DNA of 64,000 nt from Candidatus Rokuibacteriota bacterium (GTDB lineage: Bacteria > Methylomirabilota > Methylomirabilia > Rokubacteriales > CSP1-6), in assembly GCA_003220615.1 (NCBI GenBank), contig QHTB01000132.1, positions 1 through 64,000 on the forward strand. Direction: 5' to 3'. Every line of letters starts with the position of its first letter. Positions within the stretch are counted from its first letter, which is position 1. Of the stretch, positions 7,927 through 16,798 are shown one piece after another. The position numbers and the translations under genes are program-made. The notes under the pieces were generated by a model. That model made no database searches and was not told the DNA's origin. It saw only the letters and a list, made by a program, of their open reading frames with translations.

Positions 7927-8828
7927 AACGGCGTCAAGAAGGCAGCGCTTCGCGACCCGCGATCGGCATCATCGGCGGCAGCGGGCTCTACGAGCTGGAA
8001 GGGATGACGGACGTTCGCTGGCGTCGTGTCCGAACGCCGTTCGGCGATCCGTCCGACGAGTTTTGCGAGGGCCGGCTCGATGGCCGGCGCGTGGTCTTCC
8101 TGCCGCGCCACGGCCGCGGCCATCGGCTGGCGCCGAGCGAGCTGAATTTCCGCGCCAACATCTGGGGGCTGAAGTCGCTCGGCGTCGAGTGGGTCGTCTC
8201 GGTCGCCGCCGTCGGCAGCATGAAGGAGAAGATCGAGCCCCGCCACCTCGTCATCCCGGAGCAGTTCTTCGACGCGACCAAGCGCCGCGTGTCGTCGTTC
8301 TTCGGCGACGGCATCGTGGCCCACGTGGGGATGGCTGAACCCGTGTGCCCCGACCTGGCGACGGCGCTCGAGAAGGCAGCCCGGCAGACGCCGGCCACCG
8401 TGCACCGCGGCGGGACCTACATCTGCATCGAGGGCCCACAGTTCTCGACGCGGGCCGAGTCGCAGGTGTACCGGAGCTGGGGCGTGGACGTCATCGGCAT
8501 GACCAGCATGCCCGAGGCCAAGCTCGCCCGCGAGGCCGAGCTGTGCTACGCCACGCTGGCGCTCGCCACCGACTACGACGTCTGGCACCAGACTCACGAG
8601 GCTGTCAGCGTCGAGACCGTCGTCCAGAATCTCCAGAAGAACGTCGCCTCGGCCAAGGACGTGCTGCGCCGGCTGATCCCGCTGCTCGGGCCGCCCCGGA
8701 CGTGCGAGTGCCCGCGGCTGCTCGCGAACGCCGTGATCACGAGCCCGAAGGCGTTTCCGCCGGCCACGCGCAAGCGCCTCGACCTCCTCATCGGCCGGTA
8801 TTTCTCCAAGGCACGCCGCCGTGACTGA
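7923..8828 (+). CDS. mtnP: S-methyl-5'-thioadenosine phosphorylase
   Basis: A 301-residue phosphorylase that splits methylthioadenosine with phosphate to adenine and methylthioribose-1-phosphate (methionine salvage). Recognisable motifs are GIIGGSGLYELEG, the phosphate-site LPRHGRGH, the purine-site GGTYICIEGPQFSTRAES, GMTSMPEAKLAREAE and the base-binding LATDYDVWH. The length is typical of MTAP. The GTG start overlaps the mtaB stop (GTGA). The adenosine-kinase-like PfkB gene next door fits purine-nucleoside recycling from SAM-derived products. Confidence 0.93.
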   Translation: MKRRQEGSASRPAIGIIGGSGLYELEGMTDVRWRRVRTPFGDPSDEFCEGRLDGRRVVFLPRHGRGHRLAPSELNFRANIWGLKSLGVEWVVSVAAVGSMKEKIEPRHLVIPEQFFDATKRRVSSFFGDGIVAHVGMAEPVCPDLATALEKAARQTPATVHRGGTYICIEGPQFSTRAESQVYRSWGVDVIGMTSMPEAKLAREAELCYATLALATDYDVWHQTHEAVSVETVVQNLQKNVASAKDVLRRLIPLLGPPRTCECPRLLANAVITSPKAFPPATRKRLDLLIGRYFSKARRRD

Positions 8829-9825
8829 TCGTGGCGACATCGACGTCGTCGGCATCGGCAATGCGCTGGTGGACGTCCTCTGTCACGAGAACGAGGGATT
8901 CCTCCTGAGCCACGGCCTGGTCAAGGGGACCATGCAGTTGATCAACGAGGCCGGAGCCCGCCGGCTCTACGAAGCCATGGGCCCGGGCGTCGAGATGTCG
9001 GGCGGCTCGGCAGCGAACACGATCGTCGGAGTGGCGTCGTTCGGTGGACGAGCGCACTACGTGGGCAAGGTCCGCAACGACCAGCTCGGTGACGTGTTCG
9101 CCCACGATCTGCGCTCGACCGGCGTCGAGTACGACACGCCTCCGGCCACCGAAGGCCCGCCCACGGGCCGCTGCCTCATCATGGTCACGCCGGACGCTCA
9201 GCGGACGATGGGGACCTTCCTCGGCGCGTCGGTATCGCTCAGCCCCGACGACATCGACGCCGATCTAATCGCCCGGGGAAAGATCCTCTACCTCGAAGGC
9301 TATCTGTTCGATCCGCCCCGGGCCCAGGACGCATTCCGGGTCGCGGCGTCCATCGCTCACGAGCGTGGGCGGGTCGTCTCGCTCACGCTGTCCGATCCCT
9401 TTTGCGTGGACCGTCATCGGCACGCGTTCCTCGAGCTCGTCAAGGGCTACGTCGACGTCTTGTTCGCCAATGAGGCCGAGATCTGCTCGCTGTACGAGGT
9501 CCACGACTTCGACGCTGCGCTCCAGCACGCTCGCCAGCACTGCCAGATCGCGGCCCTCACGCGGAGCGCGAGAGGCTCGGTGATCGTCGGGGGCGACGAG
9601 GTCCACGTCATCGACGCTCATCCGATCGAGGCGCTCGTCGACACGACCGGCGCCGGAGATCTGTACGCGGCCGGATTTCTCTTCGGTCTGAGCCGCGGAT
9701 TGGATCTCGCTTCCTGCGGCAGGCTCGGGTCGGTGGCCGCAGCCGAGGTCATCTCCCACGTCGGGGCACGTCCTCAGGTACCGCTGGCCAAGCTGATGGA
9801 CACCGCGCTCGGATCGACCCGATGA
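8821..9825 (+). CDS. PfkB-family carbohydrate/nucleoside kinase
   Basis: A 334-residue ribokinase-fold kinase, most like adenosine kinases. The N-terminal strand GIGNALVDVL and the substrate motif MSGGSAANTIVGVASFGG are typical. The C-terminal DTTGAGDLYAAGFLFG contains the catalytic Asp and anion hole. The gene overlaps mtnP by 8 bases and larE by 4. Next to MTA phosphorylase a nucleoside substrate is likely, but the substrate is not proven by the sequence. Confidence 0.85.
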   Translation: MTDRGDIDVVGIGNALVDVLCHENEGFLLSHGLVKGTMQLINEAGARRLYEAMGPGVEMSGGSAANTIVGVASFGGRAHYVGKVRNDQLGDVFAHDLRSTGVEYDTPPATEGPPTGRCLIMVTPDAQRTMGTFLGASVSLSPDDIDADLIARGKILYLEGYLFDPPRAQDAFRVAASIAHERGRVVSLTLSDPFCVDRHRHAFLELVKGYVDVLFANEAEICSLYEVHDFDAALQHARQHCQIAALTRSARGSVIVGGDEVHVIDAHPIEALVDTTGAGDLYAAGFLFGLSRGLDLASCGRLGSVAAAEVISHVGARPQVPLAKLMDTALGSTR

Positions 9826-10640
9826 GCAAGTACGACCGCCTCCTCGACGTCGTGCGCCAGATGGAGAGCGTGGTCGTGGCATTTTCGGGTGGCGTCGATT
9901 CGACGTTCCTCGCTCGGGCCGCCAGGGACGCCGTCGGTGAGCGCGCGATTCTGGTGACGGCGGACTCCGAGACGTACCCGGCGGCCGAGCTGGCCGAGGC
10001 GCGGCGCCTGGCGGGGATTCTGGGCATGCGACATCTGGTGGTCTCCACCCATGAGCTCCAGAATCAGGACTATGCGCGTAACCCTGCGAATCGGTGCTTC
10101 TTCTGCAAGGAGGAGCTGTTTGGCACGCTCGAACCCATCGCGCGCCGCGAGGGGGCCCGCTTCCTTATATATGGGGCCAACGTGGACGACCTGGGGGACC
10201 ACCGGCCCGGCATGCAGTCCGCCCGACAGCGGGGCGTACGAGCGCCGCTGATCGAGGCCGAGCTGACGAAGGCCGAGATCCGTGAGCTGTCGCGAGAGCT
10301 CGGGCTGCCGACGTGGGACAAGCCGTCGTTCGCGTGCCTCTCCTCACGCTTCCAGTACGGCGACCCGATCACCTCGGAGAAGCTGCGCCGGGTCGACGCG
10401 GCCGAGGAGTTCATTCGCTCGCTCGGCTTCCGCCAGTTCCGCGTCCGCCACCACGACCGCCTGGCGCGGCTCGAGATTCCGCTCGACGAGATCGCGCGGC
10501 TCTGGGAGGACGGGCGCCACGAGGCGATCGTGCGGCGGTTCCGTGAGCTCGGTTACGTCTACGTCGCGGTGGACCTGTCGGGCTTCCAGTCGGGGAGCGC
10601 CAACATCCTGCTCAAGCTCGGGCGGGCCGCGAATGGATAG
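9822..10640 (+). CDS. larE: ATP-dependent sulfur transferase LarE (nickel-pincer cofactor)
   Basis: A 272-residue PP-loop enzyme that supplies sulfur to pyridinium biscarboxylate mononucleotide during nickel-pincer nucleotide synthesis. The PP-loop is FSGGVDSTFL (residues 21-30). Cys92 and Cys95 (NRCFFCKEE) and Cys172 (FACLSSRFQYG) are present. A single Cys at the last position acts as a sacrificial donor in the Lactobacillus enzyme. The CxxC plus third Cys suggests the type that holds an Fe-S cluster and can turn over catalytically. larB starts inside its 3' end, and larC follows. Confidence 0.93.
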   Translation: MSKYDRLLDVVRQMESVVVAFSGGVDSTFLARAARDAVGERAILVTADSETYPAAELAEARRLAGILGMRHLVVSTHELQNQDYARNPANRCFFCKEELFGTLEPIARREGARFLIYGANVDDLGDHRPGMQSARQRGVRAPLIEAELTKAEIRELSRELGLPTWDKPSFACLSSRFQYGDPITSEKLRRVDAAEEFIRSLGFRQFRVRHHDRLARLEIPLDEIARLWEDGRHEAIVRRFRELGYVYVAVDLSGFQSGSANILLKLGRAANG

Positions 10641-11391
10641 GGCCGCGGTGCGCGCGCTGCTGGAGGCGCTGAGCTCGGGGCGGATGAGTGTCGACGACGC
10701 GCTTGGCCGGCTCCGCTCGCTGCCCTACGAGGACCTCGGCTTCGCCAAGGTGGATCAGCACCGCGGACTTCGCGCCGCCGCCGTCGAAGCCATCTTCTGT
10801 CAGGGCAAGACGCCGGAGCAGGTGGTAGCGATCGCGCAACGATTGGCCGCCCACGCCTCCAACGTGATCGCCACCCGCGCCGATGCCGGCGTGGCCGCGG
10901 CCGTCGCGGCAGCCGGGCTGGCGCATGCCTATCACGCCGCGGCCCGTCTCATCATCGTCAGGCCGACGCCGAGCGATGGGATCGGTCTCATCGCGGTCGT
11001 GTCGGCGGGAACGGCCGACATCCCCGTCGCCGAGGAAGCCGCGCTGGTTGCCGAGGCTCTCGGGAATCGCGTCGAGCGCCTGTACGACTGCGGCGTCGCC
11101 GGCCTCCACCGTTTGCTCGCTCACTACGACACTCTCGCCGAGGCCAATGTGATCGTGGCCGTGGCCGGCATGGAGGGGGCATTGCCGAGCGTGATCGGCG
11201 GCCTCGTCGATCGCCCCGTCATTGCGGTGCCCACCAGCATCGGCTACGGCGCGTCCTTCGGCGGGATCGCCGCGCTGCTGGCCATGCTGAACTCGTGCGC
11301 GCCGGGCGTCTCGGTCGTGAACATCGACAACGGCTACGGCGCCGCGCACCAGGCCAGCCAGATCAATCGCCTGATCGCCAAGATCCGGTAA
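10633..11391 (+). CDS. larB: Pyridinium-3,5-biscarboxylate mononucleotide synthase LarB
   Basis: A 252-residue PurE-like carboxylase/hydrolase that makes the dicarboxylated pyridinium nucleotide from nicotinic acid adenine dinucleotide. It shows the LarB signatures LGFAKVDQHRGLR, EAIFCQGKTPEQV, VVSAGTADIPVAEEA, DCGVAGLHRL and VAGMEGALPSVIGGLV, then GYGASFGGIAALLAMLNSCAPG. The ATG at 10633 overlaps the larE stop by 8 bases; a longer open frame upstream (from 10282) lies inside larE and is not coding. Confidence 0.93.
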   Translation: MDRAAVRALLEALSSGRMSVDDALGRLRSLPYEDLGFAKVDQHRGLRAAAVEAIFCQGKTPEQVVAIAQRLAAHASNVIATRADAGVAAAVAAAGLAHAYHAAARLIIVRPTPSDGIGLIAVVSAGTADIPVAEEAALVAEALGNRVERLYDCGVAGLHRLLAHYDTLAEANVIVAVAGMEGALPSVIGGLVDRPVIAVPTSIGYGASFGGIAALLAMLNSCAPGVSVVNIDNGYGAAHQASQINRLIAKIR

Positions 11392-11501
11392 CCAGGACTG
11401 CGTTACGTGTTGTCGCGACTCGAGCCGAGTTGGAGAATAACCAGCAACTGTGATCGCGGCGGGGCACGGCCCGCAGTGCGAGCCGAGGCGCGCCGCGCGA
11501 C

Positions 11502-11519
11502 GAGGCGAGCGGTGAAATG
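11502..11519 (+). repeat. Dispersed GAGGCGAGCGGTGAAATG motif ending in the larC start codon
   Basis: The 18-base motif GAGGCGAGCGGTGAAATG ends with the ATG of larC. Related copies lie at 18196-18211 (before the form I coxL gene) and four times at 40364-40550, the last of which supplies the sufU ATG. GAGG is placed like a ribosome site but unusually far (10 bases) from the ATG. Confidence 0.7.
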
Positions 11520-12722
11520 GCCGAAGAACGGTCTCCGTGCCCTGTGAAAGTCGTCTATTTCGACTGCCCGAGCGGCGCGGCCGGCGACATGATCATGGCC
11601 TCGCTGCTCGACGCGGGCGTGTCGCTGGACGCGCTGCGCACCGAGCTCGCGAAGCTGCCGCTGACCGGCTGGGAGCTGGTCGTTCGCGAGGTCAGGAAGG
11701 GCGCGTTTCGAGCCACGAAGGTCGACGTCGAGATCGACCACCACGCTCATCACCATCACCGCACGCTCGGTGACATCGTCGCCATCCTGGACGCCAGCAC
11801 GCTGCGCGACTCGATCAAGGACAAGGCGCGGCGGATCTTCACGCGGCTGGCCGACGCCGAGGCGCGCGCTCACGGGACGACGCGTGACCAGGTGCACTTT
11901 CACGACGTCGGCGCCGTGGACGCGATCGTGGACGTCACCGGTGGCGTGATCGCGCTCGAGCTGATCGGCGCCCGGGCCCTTCACGTCTCCGCGCTGCCGA
12001 TCGGTGGAGGCTTCGTCGAAGGAGCCCACGGGCGGATACCGATCCCGGGGCCGGGCACCGCCGAGCTGTTGCGTGGATTCCCGGTCGTGGACACCGGAGT
12101 CAAGGCGGAGCTGGTCACGCCGACGGGCGCTGCGATCCTCACCACGCTGGCCAACGGCGCGGGCTCGATGCCGGCGATGACGGTGACGAGCGTCGGATAT
12201 GGCGCCGGCACCCGCGATCTCGAGGTCCCCAACGTCCTCCGCTGCTTCGTGGGCGAGGTGGCCGACACGGCTGCACAGGAGACGATCGTCCAGGTCGAGA
12301 CGACGATCGACGACATGTCGCCCCAGCTCTACGAGCCCGTGATCGACCGGCTCTTCGAGGTGGGAGCGCTCGACGTCTTCCTGACCCCCGTCGTCATGAA
12401 GCGCAGCCGGCCCGGCGTCGTGCTGACCGCGCTGGGGCCGCCCGACCTCGCCGGCGCGCTGGCACGTGTGCTGTTCGAGGAGACGACCACGATCGGCGTG
12501 CGCTGGTCGGAGTGGCGGCGCGCCCGGCTCGACCGCGAGATGGTGACGCTGACCACCGCCTACGGCGCGCTGCCGTTCAAGATCTCGCGCCTCGACGGCA
12601 GGATCGTCACCGTGACCCCGGAGTTCGCCGACGTCACGCGGATCGCGCGCGACAAGGCGCTGCCCGTGCGCGAGGTCCTCGAGCAGGCCCGCGCCGACGC
12701 CCGCCGTCAGATCGGTCTATAG
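11517..12722 (+). CDS. larC: Nickel insertion protein LarC (cyclometallase), full length
   Basis: A 401-residue CTP-dependent nickel insertase completing nickel-pincer nucleotide synthesis. The family N-terminus YFDCPSGAAGDMIMASLLDAG is present. A histidine-rich nickel-binding stretch (HHAHHHH) lies near residue 75. HFHDVGAVDAIVDVTG and the C-terminal ETTIDDMSPQLYEPVIDRLF / TPVVMKRSRPG motifs follow. In some Lactobacilli larC is split by a programmed frameshift; here it is one frame. The lactate racemase LarA itself is not in the window, so the cofactor serves an enzyme encoded elsewhere. Confidence 0.93.
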   Translation: MAEERSPCPVKVVYFDCPSGAAGDMIMASLLDAGVSLDALRTELAKLPLTGWELVVREVRKGAFRATKVDVEIDHHAHHHHRTLGDIVAILDASTLRDSIKDKARRIFTRLADAEARAHGTTRDQVHFHDVGAVDAIVDVTGGVIALELIGARALHVSALPIGGGFVEGAHGRIPIPGPGTAELLRGFPVVDTGVKAELVTPTGAAILTTLANGAGSMPAMTVTSVGYGAGTRDLEVPNVLRCFVGEVADTAAQETIVQVETTIDDMSPQLYEPVIDRLFEVGALDVFLTPVVMKRSRPGVVLTALGPPDLAGALARVLFEETTTIGVRWSEWRRARLDREMVTLTTAYGALPFKISRLDGRIVTVTPEFADVTRIARDKALPVREVLEQARADARRQIGL

Positions 12723-12750
12723 GTCACGCCCTCGTCGAGGAGACGCTCTG

Positions 12751-13938
12751 ATGCCCCAACTGACGCTTTCGGTCCAGGAGTCGATGCCGAGGGACGGCCA
12801 CGCCCTGCTGGTCGGACGCGCCTGGTTGCCGTCCGACGACGGCCCGGCCGTCATCGGCGTGCGCGGTGCCGAGGCCGTGAATCTGACGCGCGCGTATCCG
12901 ACCGCCAGCCATCTGCTGAACGTGGCCAAGCCCGAGGAGATCAGCTCCGCGATCCGTCAGGCGCCCCCGCTGGGTCGCCTCGACGCGCTGGTTGCCAACA
13001 GCGTCGAGGGTGCGCGCGACCGCGCGAAGCCGTGGCTCCTCGCGCCGTGCGATCTCCAGGCCGTGAAGGCGAGCGGCGTCACGTTCATCGCGAGCTTGCT
13101 CGAGCGGGTCATCGAGGAGCGCGCGCGCGGGAACCCCACGCTCGCCGACGGCGCCCGACGCGAGATCCAGGCGATCATCGGACCCGATCTTCGTGGCATC
13201 CGTCCTGGCTCGCCCGAAGCCGCCCGGGTCAAGGACGTGCTCGTTGCCAAGGGCATGTGGTCGCAGTACCTCGAGGTCGGCATCGGCCCGGACGCAGAGC
13301 TGTTCACGAAGTGCCCACCGATGGCGGCCGTGGGGCCCGGTGCCCGTGTGGGGATCCATCCGAAGTCGGTCTGGAACAATCCGGAGCCCGAGCTGGTCCT
13401 CGTGATCAACAGCGCGGGCACGATCGTCGGCGTGACGCTCGGCAACGACGTCAACCTTCGGGATGTGGAGGGCCGCAGCGCGCTCCTGCTGGGGCGCGCG
13501 AAGGACAACAACGCGTCCTGCGCGATCGGCCCATTCATCCGGGTGCTGGACGACACGTTCACGCTCGACTCCGCGCGCCGGATCGTCTTCGAGACGACCG
13601 TCACCGGCCCCGACGGGTTCGCGATCACGCACACCACGCGTGTCGGCGAGATCGGCCGCGACCTCGGCGATCTCGCGTCGCAGCTCCACAGCCGGTATCA
13701 CCAGTATCCGGACGGCGTGATGCTCTTCATCGGCACGATGTTCACACCGCTCGACGACCGCGGCGCACCCGGGAGCGGCTTCACCCACAAGGTCGGCGAC
13801 GTGGTGAAGATCTCGGCGCCGGAGCTGGGCATGCTGGTCAACGAGGTCGTGCACTGCGATGAGGCCGAGCCGTGGACGTTCGGGACCGGCGCGCTGATGG
13901 CGAACCTCGCTCGCCGCGGTGTGCTCCGAGGAGCGTGA
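12751..13938 (+). CDS. Fumarylacetoacetate hydrolase family protein
   Basis: A 395-residue FAH-fold protein, hydrolase or decarboxylase of 2-keto acids. The metal-binding core NNPEPELVLVINSAG...VGVTLGNDVNLRDVEGRSALLLGRAKDN provides the conserved Glu/Glu/Asp ligands. The N-terminal 150 residues are less conserved. It resembles the longer FAA-hydrolase proteins found near 2-keto-3-deoxy sugar acid pathways, but the substrate is not assignable. It begins 28 bases after larC. Confidence 0.85.
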   Translation: MPQLTLSVQESMPRDGHALLVGRAWLPSDDGPAVIGVRGAEAVNLTRAYPTASHLLNVAKPEEISSAIRQAPPLGRLDALVANSVEGARDRAKPWLLAPCDLQAVKASGVTFIASLLERVIEERARGNPTLADGARREIQAIIGPDLRGIRPGSPEAARVKDVLVAKGMWSQYLEVGIGPDAELFTKCPPMAAVGPGARVGIHPKSVWNNPEPELVLVINSAGTIVGVTLGNDVNLRDVEGRSALLLGRAKDNNASCAIGPFIRVLDDTFTLDSARRIVFETTVTGPDGFAITHTTRVGEIGRDLGDLASQLHSRYHQYPDGVMLFIGTMFTPLDDRGAPGSGFTHKVGDVVKISAPELGMLVNEVVHCDEAEPWTFGTGALMANLARRGVLRGA

Positions 13939-13942
13939 CGCG

Positions 13943-14665
13943 ATGGCCGACGCCCGTCTGAGAGATGCGATGTTTCACCGCATCATGCGCGGACTCGTGG
14001 ACACGGGCCGCGCCCCGCACTACGCCGAGCTCGCGCGTCCGCTCGGACTGTCCGTCGAGAACGCCCGGCTCCTGTTGCACGAGGTGATGCAGGCCTACCC
14101 GATCGGCTGGCTCCACCCCGAGACCGACTACATCGCCTCGTTCCCGCCGCTGAACAACTTGCCGACGCAATACCGAGTCACGGTCGGTGGTCGCCAGATC
14201 TGGTTCGCGCAGTGTGGCTTCGAGGCGACGTCGGTCACCTGGTTGTTCCCCGGCGAGATCGTCCGCGTGGACGCGCCATGCCTCGACTGCGGCGATCCGG
14301 TGACCCTCGAGATGCGCGATGGGCGCATCACCCGCGTCGAGCCGGCCGGCGTCATCGGCCACCTCAACTTCGGCTTCGGTCCGTCCCGCGGGCGCCCGGC
14401 GTTCCTCTGAACGGGCATGAATCTCTTCCGGTCGGAAGATCACGCGCGACGCTGGCCGGCATTCCTGCCACGGTCCGAGGAAGGATTCATCGCGCTGCCC
14501 GACCTGGCCGGCTTCTTCGCCACGGAGTCGCGCCATCACATGCTCGAGCCGGACTACCTCTCAACGTGGTATCCGCGCCGCGCGGCCGAGCGCCGCGCAT
14601 ACCTCGAGCGCATCGGCAAGACCACGCCCTTCTGGCTCGGCACGCCCGATGAGGCGAGCCGGTGA
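13943..14665 (+). CDS. MerB-like alkylmercury lyase family protein, probable selenoprotein (in-frame TGA at 14408)
   Basis: Two open frames in the same phase, 13943-14410 and 14417-14665, are separated by a single TGA and one more codon pair. Read through, they give one 240-residue protein. The N-terminal 60 residues form a winged-helix-like region. WFAQCGFEATSV gives Cys91 and Glu94, matching Cys96 and Asp99 of plasmid MerB. RITRVEPAGVIGHL matches its later strand. The TGA is codon 156, at the place of MerB Cys159, followed by GMNLFRSEDHARRW, which aligns with the MerB segment after that Cys. A SECIS-like hairpin sits 13 bases past the TGA. I read the TGA as selenocysteine; a nonsense mutation giving a dead gene is the alternative. 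Start ATG 13943 has AGGAG ten bases upstream. Confidence 0.75.
14424..14439 (+). promoter_or_regulatory. Bacterial SECIS-like hairpin after the TGA at 14408
   Basis: TCTTCC (14424-14429) pairs with GGAAGA (14434-14439) around the four-base loop GGTC. The loop begins 20 nt after the TGA and starts with GG. Bacterial SECIS elements typically have the apical loop about 16 to 37 nt after the UGA, with a G in the first two loop positions. Confidence 0.65.
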
Positions 14666-14675
14666 CGATGGCCCG

Positions 14676-15467
14676 TCAGGTCAGCAGCGCGCGGGCCTCC
14701 GCCACCTGCGCCTGCATCGACTTCAGCATCCGCACCTCGGGCGAGGGCGCGCAGTTGCAGTAGCCGACGCCGAGCTCCTTGAGCTCGGCCGCGTTGCGCG
14801 GCAGCGCCCCGTGGTTCATCGGCAACGCGAGACGAGCGACGCCGCCCTTTCGCACCGCGTCGGCCACGCGGTGGACGACCTCGACCAGCTTTGGATGATT
14901 CGACGTGCCGCCCACGCCGAGGGCGCGTGACATGTCGGACGGTCCCACGGCCACGATGTCGACGCCCTCGACCGATGCGATGGCGTCGATGTCCTGCACG
15001 GCCGGCAGGTCCTCGACCATGACCGCCAGCGTGATCTCGCGGTTCGACTGCTCCATGTGCTCCTTGAGCGGGATCTTGCCGAACTCCGACGCGCGAGACG
15101 CGCCCGCCATGCCGCGGTCGCCGAGGGGTGCGTAGCGTACGGCCTTGACGGCCTCACGGGCCGCGCGCGCGTCGCTGATGTGCGGGACCTGGATGCCCTG
15201 TACGCCCATGTCGAGCAGGCGCAGGATGAAGGCAGGATCGAAGCCGGGCGTGCGCACGATCGGCGTGATGCCCACGCGCTCGGCCGCCATGACCATGAGC
15301 TGGATGTCGCGCAGGTCGAAGCTGGTGTGCTCCATGTCGATGAAGGCCGCGTCGTAGCCGGCGTGCCCGATGATCTCGACGATCTGGGGATCGGCGATGC
15401 CGCCCGTGTAGGTGCCGAGCGCGAGACCGCCCGAACGCAGGATCTTCTTCACTCGATTGGGCTGCAT
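14676..15467 (-). CDS. HpcH/HpaI family aldolase
   Basis: A 263-residue TIM-barrel class II aldolase of the HpcH/HpaI/citrate-lyase-beta superfamily, which cleaves 2-keto-3-hydroxy acids. Family motifs are the metal/phosphate strands FIDMEHTSFD, GVQGIQVPHISDA and VMVEDLPAVQDIDAIA. DIVAVGPSDMSRALG follows. The start ATG has GGAGG a few bases upstream. It overlaps the end of the FAD oxidoreductase gene by 19 bases, and the two are one minus-strand transcription unit. Confidence 0.87.
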   Translation of the reverse strand: MQPNRVKKILRSGGLALGTYTGGIADPQIVEIIGHAGYDAAFIDMEHTSFDLRDIQLMVMAAERVGITPIVRTPGFDPAFILRLLDMGVQGIQVPHISDARAAREAVKAVRYAPLGDRGMAGASRASEFGKIPLKEHMEQSNREITLAVMVEDLPAVQDIDAIASVEGVDIVAVGPSDMSRALGVGGTSNHPKLVEVVHRVADAVRKGGVARLALPMNHGALPRNAAELKELGVGYCNCAPSPEVRMLKSMQAQVAEARALLT

Positions 15468-16678
15468 GGCTCATTCCTCCCAAGTGTGTGCGCGCGCTCC
15501 CGGATACAGCGCGCGGGATCTGCCTCGGCCAGCACCGGGGCCGGCCTGCCCGTGTGGAGATAGTCCGCGAGCAGCTTGCCGGCCATCGGGCCGCGGCCGA
15601 AGCCCGACGACGCGAGCCCGGTGACGATCCACAGATTGTCGCGGCTGGCGATACGGCCGATCAACGGCTTGCCGTCGAGCGGGAAGGGCATCAGGCCCGC
15701 CCACGTGCGCGCGATCGGGACGTCCGCGAGGAAGGGCAGGACCGAGATCGCGTGGTCGCGGTTCACGTCGATGCCCTTGGGGTCGGGGGTCGTGTCGTAT
15801 CCCATCAGCTCGCGATCGCCGCCGAAGATGATCTCGCCATTGCGCCGCTGGCGCCCGTAGAGATGTCGCGTCACGCGCCGGCCGTCCCGGATCGTGAGAT
15901 CGGGCGGCGCGCCGCCATGATCACGCGTCCACGCCATCGCCGACTCCGCGGCCGAGATCGTGTGGAAGCTGCGCGGCGGCCACGGCGCCGTCGCCCACAT
16001 CTGCCCGCGCACGGGGACGATCGGAATGTCGAGGTCGAGTAGCGCACCGAGGGGCCCACACCACGCGCCGGCGGCGATGACCAGCGCGCCGGCCACGACC
16101 TCGCCGCGAGACGTCGTGAGTGAATAGCCTGCGCGTGGTCGGGGCGCCACCGCGACCACTTCGTGGTTGGTCAGCACGCGCGCGCCGCAACGCTCCGCGA
16201 GCCGCGCGAACGCCTGTGTCGCCTTGACCGGATCGGCCTGCCCGCGGCGCGGCGAGTACATCGCGCCGAGCATCGCCGGCGAGAATCCGGGCTCGATGCC
16301 GCGCGCCTCGCGCGTCGTGAGGAGCTCCGCCACGTGCCCCCGCTTGCCCAGGGTCTCGATACGCTCGCGTTCCCACTCGTACGCTTCGGCGGTGTGGATC
16401 GCCTGGATCCCGCCCGAGCGCCGGAACTCGATGTCCTCGCCGAGCTCCGTCTGCACGGTCTCGAAGATCTCGATGCTCCCGGCCGTGAGATGCGCCTGGA
16501 GGTCGGGCGCGTCGCCCCACCCGTACGAGTCGATGCCGCCCATGTTCTGCCCGGATGCCGCCGATGCGATCGTGCCGCGCTCCAGCAAGACGACCCCGCG
16601 ACCGTGTGACGCCAGATGAAAGGCCGTCGAGCAGCCTGCGATGCCGCCCCCCACGATGACGATCTCGGACTCGATCAT
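15449..16678 (-). CDS. DAO-family FAD-dependent oxidoreductase
   Basis: A 409-residue glycine/D-amino-acid oxidase-like flavoprotein. It starts MIESEIVIVGGGIAGCSTAFHL with the GxGxxG dinucleotide fold. LLERGTIASAASGQNMGGI gives the substrate-side motif. The C-terminal IVTGLASSGFGRGPMAGKLLADYL closes the FAD site. Such proteins oxidise secondary or tertiary amino acids (sarcosine- or glycine-oxidase-like); the substrate is unclear. The ATG at 16678 is preferred to an upstream ATG at 16825 because the FAD motif then lies at the N-terminus and GGAG precedes it. It is divergent from the form I cox operon. Confidence 0.87.
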   Translation of the reverse strand: MIESEIVIVGGGIAGCSTAFHLASHGRGVVLLERGTIASAASGQNMGGIDSYGWGDAPDLQAHLTAGSIEIFETVQTELGEDIEFRRSGGIQAIHTAEAYEWERERIETLGKRGHVAELLTTREARGIEPGFSPAMLGAMYSPRRGQADPVKATQAFARLAERCGARVLTNHEVVAVAPRPRAGYSLTTSRGEVVAGALVIAAGAWCGPLGALLDLDIPIVPVRGQMWATAPWPPRSFHTISAAESAMAWTRDHGGAPPDLTIRDGRRVTRHLYGRQRRNGEIIFGGDRELMGYDTTPDPKGIDVNRDHAISVLPFLADVPIARTWAGLMPFPLDGKPLIGRIASRDNLWIVTGLASSGFGRGPMAGKLLADYLHTGRPAPVLAEADPARCIRERAHTLGRNEPCSPIE

Positions 16679-16798
16679 GGAGCCTCCGATGCCGGGTATC
16701 CTGCCATGCACGTGACCTCTCCGCCCGCGAGACTTGCGCTTGACATGACTGCACGTGACACGTACGGTGCGCCTTACTCTTCCGGAGGGGGCCGCTCG

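Noticed and set aside
11517-12722. Programmed frameshift in larC
   Set aside because: Some Lactobacillus larC genes are split, but this gene is one continuous frame with all motifs.
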